Assembly (NCBI GenBank): GCA_030691865.1
Contig: JAUYDL010000002.1
Location: 1-5,311 of the forward strand
Source: Candidatus Omnitrophota bacterium
GTDB taxonomy: Bacteria; Omnitrophota; Gorgyraeia; Gygaellales; Profunditerraquicolaceae
Reading direction: 5' to 3'
DNA length: 5,311 nt
Numbering within the stretch: the stretch's first letter is position 1; each line of letters opens with the position of its first letter. Under the pieces are notes generated by a model, which saw nothing but the letters and a program-made list of their open reading frames with translations, did no database searches and was not told the DNA's origin. Made by a program: the position numbers and the translations under genes. This document shows positions 1 to 4,687 of this stretch, one piece after another.

Positions 1-4
1 CATT

Positions 5-43
5 AAAAAAAATCGCCTTTAAGTGATTACTTTAGGCGATTTT
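5..43 (-). terminator. Intrinsic terminator after the secreted-protein gene
   Basis: Read on the minus strand, a 9-bp stem (AAAATCGCC at 9-17 pairing with GGCGATTTT at 35-43) encloses a second 4-bp stem (21-24 with 29-32). It is followed by an uninterrupted run of eight T residues (plus-strand A at 5-12). It lies about 25 bases past the TAG stop at 67-69, where a terminator for that gene is expected. A small 6-bp hairpin (TTCACA/TGTGAA, 42-57) sits just before it and shares two bases with the stem, so the two cannot both form completely. On the plus strand the stem is followed only by three T and a C, so termination is mainly for minus-strand transcripts. Confidence 0.9.
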
Positions 44-66
44 CACAATGATGTGAATTAAAATAA

Positions 67-684
67 CTATTGCGCTTGACCCTCTACCGGTGCTGGCTCT
101 ACTACTGGAACTACCGGAGCTGCTGGAGCTGCCTCTACTACTGGAGTTGACTCTACTACTGGAGCTGCTGGAGTTTCATTTACTACCATAGCTGGAACAA
201 CAGGTATTTCTGATTGAACTGTCGGCTGCGCTGCATCAGTAACCGGCTGACTATTTCCTGTCTCCGAAGCAGAAACAGGAGACGAAATATCCGGGTTCTC
301 AAAACTAATATTTTTAGCTATATTTTTATTATCCACGCCTATCGTATAATCAATACTTAGGGTATCCTTTAATTTCAGCTCATTAAAATCTTTAATATTT
401 TCATAACTCGTCTTTTCATCAACAACTAAAACCAGTTCCTTCTCTTGATCAGATTCATAATCAAGATATTTTAAAGTAATGGCGTTAGCTTGCTTATCTA
501 AATTCGTTACCTCTCCCCAAGCCCACTGCATATCGCCCTCTTTTTGTGAGGTAATCTGTTGATTAGAAGTAATCACCGTAGAATCTGCAGGCGCAACCGC
601 CGCCTCTTCAGCAAAGACAATTTGCGTAGTAGCCATCATTACAATAGCCAACCCGGATAAAACAACAACTTTCTTCAAATTCAT
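67..684 (-). CDS. Secreted protein with DUF5666-like beta domain and Pro/Ala/Val-rich tail
   Basis: A 205-residue protein of unknown function, predicted to be exported. Residues 1-25 form a typical Sec signal peptide (Lys-Lys, hydrophobic core, V-F-A before Glu-Glu). Residues about 52-130 alternate hydrophobic and polar positions in a pattern like small OB-fold/DUF5666-type periplasmic domains: G-E-V-T near 57-60, V-D-E-K-T-S near 88-93, then an L-K-L-K-D stretch and a short strand ending in A-K-N-I. Residues 134-205 are low complexity and rich in Pro, Ala, Val and Glu (repeated P-V-V-E and A-A-P), so probably an extended linker or wall-spanning tail. No lipobox, anchor helix or enzyme motif is visible. 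The ATG at 684 is supported by a strong ribosome binding site 6 bases upstream and by the signal peptide that begins there. The gene has its own promoter and terminator, so it is monocistronic. The domain assignment is tentative; the gene call is firm. Confidence 0.88.
   Translation of the reverse strand: MNLKKVVVLSGLAIVMMATTQIVFAEEAAVAPADSTVITSNQQITSQKEGDMQWAWGEVTNLDKQANAITLKYLDYESDQEKELVLVVDEKTSYENIKDFNELKLKDTLSIDYTIGVDNKNIAKNISFENPDISSPVSASETGNSQPVTDAAQPTVQSEIPVVPAMVVNETPAAPVVESTPVVEAAPAAPVVPVVEPAPVEGQAQ
97..173 (-). repeat. Short in-frame DNA repeats coding the Pro/Val/Glu tail
   Basis: The plus-strand 13-mer ctctactactgga occurs exactly at 97-109, 133-145 and 151-163, spaced 36 and 18 bases apart. 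A second 13-mer, ggagctgctggag, occurs at 116-128 and 161-173. Spacings are multiples of three, so changes in copy number would keep the reading frame. On the coding strand these give the recurring P-V-V-E and A-A-P units of the secreted protein's tail. Identity at the DNA level, not only the protein level, suggests recent duplication or slippage. Confidence 0.8.
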
Positions 685-690
685 CTTATG

Positions 691-698
691 CCTCCTTT
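691..698 (-). promoter_or_regulatory. Strong Shine-Dalgarno site of the secreted-protein gene
   Basis: AAAGGAGG on the minus strand lies 6 bases upstream of the ATG at 684. It matches the 16S rRNA anti-SD sequence almost completely and fixes the start at the beginning of the signal peptide. Confidence 0.88.
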
Positions 699-710
699 AA
701 GGTTGTTTTC

Positions 711-739
711 AAATTATCACAAGTTTTCTTGCTTGTCAA
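711..739 (-). promoter_or_regulatory. Sigma-70-type promoter of the secreted-protein gene
   Basis: On the minus strand a perfect -35 box TTGACA (734-739) is followed by either TAATTT (711-716, 17-bp spacer) or GATAAT (713-718, 15-bp spacer, 5 of 6 matches to TATAAT). The -35 begins only two bases after the stop codon of the upstream permease (742-744), so the promoter occupies almost the entire gap. An inverted repeat ACAAG-N8-CTTGT overlaps the -35 and the spacer. It could be an operator but is short and may be chance. Confidence 0.72.
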
Positions 740-741
740 GG

Positions 742-2133
742 TTATCTATAAAACGGCAAAAGAACAAGCGCTGCCATGACTATTGAAGTAGTAACTAAGC
801 CCACGCTTAAGCCAACCCAGAACCAATCCAGGAAACTTATCTTCAGGCGCTTTTCCTTCTCTAAAATCCCGATGGCCACAATATTGGCGGTAGAACCGAT
901 CAAAGTAATGTTCCCACCCAAACAGCCGCCAAAAAGCAAAGCCCACCACAACGGCTGTAAATTTATATTTAAATTCTGGAAACCCTGGACTACAGGAATA
1001 AAAGCCGCTACCAGAACTACATTATCCAAAACACTTGAACCTATCGCGCTTATCCATAATATAGCGGTTGTCAAAAGATTGAGGTTGCTTCCGGTTACCG
1101 CTAATATATGCTTGGCAATAAAAACAGTTGCCCCGGTATATTTTAATGTCCCGGCCTGCACAAACAAAAGTAGGAAAAAAAGCAGGGTCCACCACTCAAC
1201 ATCCTTTTCAATATATTTTCTAGCCTTTTGATGCTTCCAAATCATTACCAGTCCGCTGGCCACCAGCGGAACAACCAATAAAACAGTATTTGGCGCCAGT
1301 CCCCAGGCAATTTCTATACGGTGATGTAAAGAGAGAAAAATAAGCATCACCCCGAATATTCCCAAGCTTATTTTAAGGTTTTTTTCCGGCGGTACGGAAA
1401 TTAACCTGACCAATATTTCATTAGCCCCCAGCTTTTTCATCTGCTCATCAAGAAATTTTATGGATTTTCTATACCAAAATAGAAGAATAAAAATTGTAGC
1501 GACTAAACAAAGCAAAACTAAGGGGAAAGCTTTGGTGATAAAGTCTTCAAAGGTCAAACCGGATTTTGAAGCAATAAGTATACCAATGGGATTTCCCAAA
1601 ACTGTAGCCGCAGATCCAATATTGGTAGCCAAAACAGAGATGATCACAAGAGGCGTGGGATTAACCTCAAAATAATCGCAAATTTCTAAGACCGCCACCA
1701 CCATAAAAATAATCGAGGTTACTTCGTCAACCATACAGGCAAGCAAAGCAGATAAGATCCCAATAAACAAAACAAATTTTTTACCGGTTAATTTAGGAAC
1801 CCGTAAAATCAAGCTGACAATCCAGGCAAAAACTCCGGAATCTTTTAATAACCCGATAATCACCATCATACCCACCAGGAAAAGAATTACCTCAAGTGAG
1901 GAAAACTCCAGGACATGCTCCAAGTCAATGGTCTTAGTCATTAATAATACGGAGGTGCCGATAAAAGCAAAACTGAGGCGGAAATCCCAAAAGAAAAGAG
2001 TTCCTAGAATTGAAACGGAGAATATACCTATAGACAGAGACTGGTGCGCGTTCATCCCGGAAAAACTAGCGCAGGCTCCCAGAGAAAATGCCAACAGAAA
2101 TAAAGAAAGCAGCTTTAAGGAAAGACTTTTCAT
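742..2133 (-). CDS. ArsB/NhaD-type (ion transporter superfamily) inner-membrane permease
   Basis: A 463-residue polytopic membrane protein of the ArsB/NhaD/SLC13-like group, secondary transporters that move anions or exchange Na+ and H+. Two repeat halves are visible, each with its signature: D-E-V-T-S (136-140) with N-I-G-S-A-A-T-V-L-G-N-P (171-182) in the first, and L-D-N-V (369-372) with G-G-C-L-G-G-N and L-I-G-S-T-A-N (402-417) in the second. The linker includes D-V-E-W-W-T-L-L-F-F (311-320), also typical of the group. About 11-12 hydrophobic segments are present, and the length is normal. Substrate cannot be read from sequence: Na+/H+ antiport, arsenite or an organic anion are all possible. 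The extreme N-terminus resembles a lipoprotein signal (L-G-A-C at 18-21). An in-frame TAA lies directly before the ATG, so the gene cannot start earlier; a start at Met27 is the alternative. No good ribosome binding site precedes either start. bioY ends 33 bases upstream with no terminator between, so co-transcription is likely. Confidence 0.9.
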   Translation of the reverse strand: MKSLSLKLLSLFLLAFSLGACASFSGMNAHQSLSIGIFSVSILGTLFFWDFRLSFAFIGTSVLLMTKTIDLEHVLEFSSLEVILFLVGMMVIIGLLKDSGVFAWIVSLILRVPKLTGKKFVLFIGILSALLACMVDEVTSIIFMVVAVLEICDYFEVNPTPLVIISVLATNIGSAATVLGNPIGILIASKSGLTFEDFITKAFPLVLLCLVATIFILLFWYRKSIKFLDEQMKKLGANEILVRLISVPPEKNLKISLGIFGVMLIFLSLHHRIEIAWGLAPNTVLLVVPLVASGLVMIWKHQKARKYIEKDVEWWTLLFFLLLFVQAGTLKYTGATVFIAKHILAVTGSNLNLLTTAILWISAIGSSVLDNVVLVAAFIPVVQGFQNLNINLQPLWWALLFGGCLGGNITLIGSTANIVAIGILEKEKRLKISFLDWFWVGLSVGLVTTSIVMAALVLLPFYR

Positions 2134-2166
2134 TTATTAAAAATAATTTTCTGGCAACTTCTCAAA

Positions 2167-2736
2167 TTAATAAAGGGCCTCTTTAATTCGCGCGCGCATT
2201 TTATTATAAACAACTGTTGCCAGAATAACTTTTAATGTGTCACCCAATACAAACGGCAAAAAACCAAGTAAAAATGCTTTACTCAAGCCGCAGGATAAGC
2301 TTACTTTTAGCCAAAGCATGCCACTAAATAAAATTATAAAATCCGCAGCTAACAATTTAATAAAAACAGCAGACGAGCTTTGTTTTTCTTTAATCAGAAA
2401 GCTACCCGCAAAAAAAGAGGCTAAAACAAAACCCACAATATAGCCGCCGGTAGGACCCAGCAAATAAAGGCTCCCGCTACCAGAGCCTGTAAATACCTGC
2501 TGGCCAAAGAGGCCTAAAAGCATATAAGCGGCCTGCGTAAATACACCCAGCTTCCTGCCTAACAATGCTCCGGAAAGCAAAACAAAAAATGTCTGTAAGG
2601 TAAGCGGTACGGGAGTAAAAGGCAATGGTATGCGCACAAAAGCAGACAAAGTAGTCAGAGTAATAAAAACTCCCACGGCTAGTAGTCGGCAAAGCCTCTT
2701 ATCGCTAATTAACTCTTTCTTAATAATTGCTTCCAT
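2167..2736 (-). CDS. bioY: BioY, biotin-binding S component of an ECF transporter
   Basis: A 189-residue membrane protein of the BioY family, which captures biotin in the inner membrane and normally works with the ECF module (EcfT plus ATPases EcfA/EcfA'). Family marks are clear: P-V-P-L-T-L-Q-T (42-49), G-A-L-L-G (56-60), G-P-T-G-G-Y (94-99), and G-D-x-x-K at 165-169. The Asp/Lys pair in the last motif corresponds to the residues known to line the biotin site in BioY structures. About six hydrophobic segments and the length both fit. The ATG at 2736 is preceded by AGGAG (2743-2747) at 6 bases and by a good promoter. No ECF energising gene or biotin synthesis gene (bioA, B, D, F) lies in the window, so the cell either shares an ECF module encoded elsewhere or relies on BioY alone. 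The permease gene follows 33 bases downstream. Confidence 0.95.
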   Translation of the reverse strand: MEAIIKKELISDKRLCRLLAVGVFITLTTLSAFVRIPLPFTPVPLTLQTFFVLLSGALLGRKLGVFTQAAYMLLGLFGQQVFTGSGSGSLYLLGPTGGYIVGFVLASFFAGSFLIKEKQSSSAVFIKLLAADFIILFSGMLWLKVSLSCGLSKAFLLGFLPFVLGDTLKVILATVVYNKMRARIKEALY

Positions 2737-2742
2737 ATCAGT

Positions 2743-2747
2743 CTCCT
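2743..2747 (-). promoter_or_regulatory. Shine-Dalgarno site of bioY
   Basis: AGGAG on the minus strand, 6 bases before the ATG at 2736. It supports this start over internal Met codons. Confidence 0.8.
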
Positions 2748-2777
2748 ATATTTTTGTTAAGGATATAATTTCTATAT

Positions 2778-2805
2778 ATTATATATGAAAACTAAATAAT
2801 AGCAA
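2778..2805 (-). promoter_or_regulatory. Probable sigma-70-type promoter of bioY and the permease
   Basis: On the minus strand TTGCTA (2800-2805, 4 of 6 matches to the -35 consensus) is separated by 16 bp from a perfect TATAAT (2778-2783) in a very A+T-rich stretch. Transcription would start near 2771, giving a leader of about 35 bases, too short for a known riboswitch. The promoter lies between the large inverted repeat (2828-2918) and bioY, so the repeat is upstream of the transcript rather than in it. Because the area is almost all A and T, chance matches to TATAAT are more likely than usual. Confidence 0.6.
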
Positions 2806-2827
2806 AAGAAATAGAAATCATTAAGGT

Positions 2828-2918
2828 AAAAAGGGGGCGCAAAAAAAGGACGCTTCTATTTTTCTGAATTGAGTGTTAAAAAACAGAAGCGTTCCCCCTT
2901 TTTTTACGTCCCCTTTTT
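2828..2918. repeat. 91-bp near-perfect inverted repeat (REP/MITE-like palindrome, possible bidirectional terminator)
   Basis: The left arm (2828-2863) and right arm (2879-2918) are complementary over almost their whole length around a 15-base loop (2864-2878). From outside in the pairing is A5/T5, GGGG/CCCC, a G-T pair, CG/CG, a mismatch, A7/T7, GG/CC, ACGCTTCT/AGAAGCGT, one mismatch, and T5/A5. The right arm has four extra bases next to the ACGC block. Each arm contains the outer motif (A-run, G-run, ACG or similar) twice in tandem. In a minus-strand transcript the inner stem ACGCTTCT/AGAAGCGT is followed by CC and seven T, which would act as a terminator for the acyltransferase/small-protein unit. 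A T7 run also follows on the plus strand. The form resembles palindromes spread by REP-associated transposases, but no transposase is present here. It occupies most of the 195-base gap before bioY. Confidence 0.85.
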
Positions 2919-2931
2919 AAAAACTTCCTTT

Positions 2932-3135
2932 TTATTCCTTAGCGATGGCTAAAGTAATTACACCAGCTAAGATTAAAAACAGACCAATGCAACCTTTAAC
3001 GATTATAAGAAGTGACTCCCACCATTTTAAAATCGCCAGACCGCCTAACACTAAAAATGCTAGGCCTAAGACAACCTTAAAAAGTGTAGCTAAGATCTTT
3101 TTAGGATCACTACATTTTTTCTCTTCTGCTGCCAT
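2932..3135 (-). CDS. Small two-helix membrane protein, translationally coupled to the acyltransferase
   Basis: A 67-residue protein not recognised as a named family. Residues 1-13 are a charged, Lys/Glu-rich start with one Cys (8). Two hydrophobic helices follow, about 16-36 and 42-64, joined by a short K-W-W-E-S turn, and the protein ends in A-K-E. A second Cys (49) lies in helix 2. It looks like an inner-membrane hairpin with both ends on the same side, probably cytoplasmic given the N-terminal lysines. That it is a real gene is supported by a nearly ideal ribosome binding site (AAGGAGGTG, 3141-3149) 5 bases before the ATG and by the one-base TAATG overlap with the acyltransferase stop. This arrangement implies translation in step with the acyltransferase and perhaps a joint role in the membrane. 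It is followed by the large inverted repeat, likely the end of the transcript. Its function is unknown. Confidence 0.85.
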   Translation of the reverse strand: MAAEEKKCSDPKKILATLFKVVLGLAFLVLGGLAILKWWESLLIIVKGCIGLFLILAGVITLAIAKE

Positions 3136-4061
3136 TAGAACACCTCCTTGTTAACGGGTTTACTTTTCCATCTGCGGTGGATCCAGCCCCACTCCGCAGG
3201 GTATTTACGTATATAAGACTCAATTATATCCGTAAGCTTCTGAATATTTACCAGGATAACATCGCCAGAATTCTTGCCTTTTTCTAATTTTAACTCTGCT
3301 TCAAAAATTATCTTGTGTTGATCATCAGGCTGCCTGAGAATAAAACATGGAATCAGCGCAGCTTTGGTCCTCTGCGCTAAAATTACCGGACCAGTGGCCG
3401 TTGCTGCTTTTTCCCCGAAGAAATCTACAAATATTCCCCCGGTTCCAAAATTCTGATCAATAGGTATAAAAACTAATTCATTATTACGTAAAGCATGAAT
3501 CGAGCTATTCACGCATTCATTACGCGGCTGGCTATAAATAGTCTTGACCCCAAACTCCTCTCTTTTCTTAATAAAAATCTTCTCCATTTTGGCATCGTGC
3601 ATCGGCTTCATAATTCCGCCGACTTTATAACCATCCACTGCCAATCTTCCTAAGAGCAGCGGGAAATTACCAAAATGTGCGCTCACCAGAATAACACCCC
3701 GGCCGGCAGCTAATGCCTTATCGATATTTTCTCGGCCCTGAATCTGAACCCGACTTCTTAAAGCCTGCGGTTTATCAAAAAAGAACATCAATTCCACCGC
3801 GCTTTTAGCCATATATATGAAGCAATCTTTAGCTATTCTTTCAATTTCGCCAGAAGACTTTTCTTTGCCAAAAGCAATACCTAAACCATCTAAGGCAATT
3901 TTTCTATGCTTGGTGCTAAACTGATACGCTAAAACGGCAATATTTTTAGCAAAGGCGTAAAGATAGCTTGTCGGGATAACTTTAACTATCAAAGAGCATA
4001 TATTTATTCCTAGCCAAGCCGCAAAACGGCTAAAGCTCTTACGAATTTTTTTAGAGTACAT
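3135..4061 (-). CDS. LpxL/HtrB-like lysophospholipid acyltransferase (LPLAT family)
   Basis: A 308-residue membrane-associated acyltransferase of the lipid A biosynthesis acyltransferase (LpxL/LpxM, HtrB) family. Enzymes of this family add a secondary acyl chain to a lipid A precursor or related lipid at the inner face of the inner membrane. An N-terminal hydrophobic segment (about 12-45) is followed by the LPLAT fold: A-H-F-G-N-F-P (128-134), G-G-I-M-K-P-M (148-154), P-I-D-Q (200-203), F-V-D-F-F-G with A-T-A-T-G (211-224), and the family-typical end P-A-E-W-G-W-I-H-R-R-W-K (288-299). His129 is present, but the acid expected five residues later (H-x4-D/E) is Pro134. The length is normal. An in-frame stop lies three codons upstream of the ATG, and the start has no clear ribosome binding site. 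It has its own promoter and overlaps the small membrane-protein gene by one base. Whether the acceptor is lipid A or another lipid cannot be told. Confidence 0.92.
   Translation of the reverse strand: MYSKKIRKSFSRFAAWLGINICSLIVKVIPTSYLYAFAKNIAVLAYQFSTKHRKIALDGLGIAFGKEKSSGEIERIAKDCFIYMAKSAVELMFFFDKPQALRSRVQIQGRENIDKALAAGRGVILVSAHFGNFPLLLGRLAVDGYKVGGIMKPMHDAKMEKIFIKKREEFGVKTIYSQPRNECVNSSIHALRNNELVFIPIDQNFGTGGIFVDFFGEKAATATGPVILAQRTKAALIPCFILRQPDDQHKIIFEAELKLEKGKNSGDVILVNIQKLTDIIESYIRKYPAEWGWIHRRWKSKPVNKEVF
3141..3149 (-). promoter_or_regulatory. Very strong Shine-Dalgarno site inside the acyltransferase 3' end
   Basis: AAGGAGGTG on the minus strand is a full-length anti-SD match placed 5 bases before the ATG of the small membrane protein. 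It is also codons Lys-Glu-Val of the acyltransferase C-terminus (304-308 is N-K-E-V-F). It suggests the 67-residue protein is made at a higher rate than the acyltransferase, whose own start lacks a visible site. Confidence 0.88.
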
Positions 4062-4080
4062 ATTGATTTAAGTTAGCTAA

Positions 4081-4108
4081 ATTATAGCAAACTACCCTTA
4101 AATTGCAA
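4081..4108 (-). promoter_or_regulatory. Extended -10 promoter of the acyltransferase unit
   Basis: On the minus strand TGC-TATAAT gives a perfect -10 (4081-4086) with a perfect extended -10 TG. A -35-like TTGCAA (4103-4108, 4 of 6 matches) lies 16 bp upstream. Predicted initiation near 4074 leaves a leader of only about 13 bases before the ATG at 4061, with no Shine-Dalgarno sequence in it. Confidence 0.75.
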
Positions 4109-4113
4109 GAAAA

Positions 4114-4191
4114 ATCAACCCATTCGACGCACCTTGGGCTAAAGCCCAAGGTTTGCTCAGGGTTGATACTGAGCAGTGCCGAATGTATCAA
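4114..4191. repeat. Compact palindromic element, three-way-junction fold, overlapping the kinase stop codon
   Basis: Within 65 bases the plus strand holds an outer stem (CATTCG plus GCAC, 4121-4132, with GTGC plus CGAATG, 4176-4185, one 2-base bulge) that encloses two perfect hairpins. The first is CCTTGGGCT/AGCCCAAGG (4132-4140 with 4143-4151); the second is TGCTCAG/CTGAGCA (4154-4160 with 4169-4175). Outer and inner stems share or abut with almost no unpaired bases. The second hairpin's loop region (4160-4169) can alternatively pair with ATCAACCC at 4114-4121 or with GTATCAA at 4185-4191, and the latter contains the kinase's TGA stop. Five T residues follow on the minus strand (4110-4114), so weak termination after the kinase gene is possible. 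It is most likely a dispersed REP-like intergenic repeat; a structured RNA is the alternative. Confidence 0.8.
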
Positions 4192-4673
4192 AGCTTATAA
4201 CCGATTTTACGCAATAGATTCTTGCGCCAAGCAATATCTGAGGCCTCTTCTAGCCCCTGAGGAATTGGTCCATCAATCACTCCTAATATCCCGCGGCCAG
4301 TTTGACTCTGGGCCACAATTACTTCCGTAGGATTAGTCGTAGCACAATATATATTGCATACCTCAGGAATGTTTTTAATTGCATTTAAAACATTAATCGG
4401 ATAGGCCTGTTTAAGGAAAATAATAAAGCTGTGCCCACAGCCAAGTTCCAGCATATTCTTGCAGGCCAAATCTACCAGGACCGGATCATTGCCTTCACTT
4501 CTTATCTTACATGCCCCTGATGCCTCAGCAAAGGCTAAACCAAACTTTATCCCGGGAACATTATTGACTAAAGCTTCATAAAGGTCCTCGACGGTTTTGA
4601 TGAAATGGCTTTGCCCTAAAATAAAATTCAGATCCAGAGGTTTATCGATCTTAACCTTTTTGAGCTCTAACAT
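4188..4673 (-). CDS. Adenosine-specific kinase (PF04008/DUF355 family)
   Basis: A 161-residue cytoplasmic protein matching the adenosine-specific kinase family along its whole length. The family is best known from the archaeal protein PAE2307, whose structure led to the proposal that it binds adenosine nucleotides. Conserved blocks are G-Q-S-H-F-I-K-T-V-E-D-L-Y-E-A (20-34), F-A-E-A-S-G (48-53), G-x-G-H-S-F (78-83), I-N-V-L-N-A-I-K (93-100), C-A-T-x-N-P-x-E-V-I-V-A (110-121), G-R-G-I-L-G-V-I-D-G (126-135), and W-R-K-x-L-L-R-K-I-G-Y (149-159). Nothing is missing and the length is standard. The ATG at 4673 follows AAAGGGGA, a fair ribosome binding site, and lies 14 bases after the stop of the preceding gene, so the two are probably co-transcribed. 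Family membership is near certain. The physiological reaction is poorly established, and the kinase name rests on little biochemistry. No nucleoside-salvage gene lies nearby. Confidence 0.95.
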   Translation of the reverse strand: MLELKKVKIDKPLDLNFILGQSHFIKTVEDLYEALVNNVPGIKFGLAFAEASGACKIRSEGNDPVLVDLACKNMLELGCGHSFIIFLKQAYPINVLNAIKNIPEVCNIYCATTNPTEVIVAQSQTGRGILGVIDGPIPQGLEEASDIAWRKNLLRKIGYKL

Positions 4674-4687
4674 ATAGTCCCCTTTCT

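Noticed and set aside
1..3. ATG on the minus strand at the left edge as the start of a further gene
   Set aside because: It directly follows the terminator's T-run with no ribosome binding site, and no coding sequence is visible beyond it.
776..1231. Long plus-strand open frame (151 codons) inside the permease gene
   Set aside because: It lies wholly opposite a clearly recognised membrane protein gene, its translation is rich in Lys/Pro/Thr with no domain, and no ribosome binding site or promoter fits. The other plus-strand open frames (for example 1460-1675, 2237-2443, 4103-4330, 4934-5143) are rejected on the same grounds.
2134..2173. TTATTAA/TTAATAA inverted repeat between bioY and the permease as a terminator
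   Set aside because: The arms contain only A and T, the loop is 26 bases, and no T-run follows; it is expected by chance in such A+T-rich sequence.
2751..2765. Possible BirA operator half-site (CCTTAACAA on the minus strand) just upstream of bioY
   Set aside because: It resembles the right half of a BirA site (GGTTAACAA), but no matching left half is found 14-16 bases away, so a regulatory claim is not supported.
2737..2771. Riboswitch in the bioY leader
   Set aside because: The predicted leader is about 35 bases, A+T-rich and without a stable stem; no known riboswitch fits.
4121..4185. Cloverleaf-like fold considered as a tRNA or tRNA-like gene
   Set aside because: The length is near that of a tRNA, but there is no anticodon arm with a 7-base loop, no T-loop consensus in position and only two inner hairpins with very short or 8-base loops.
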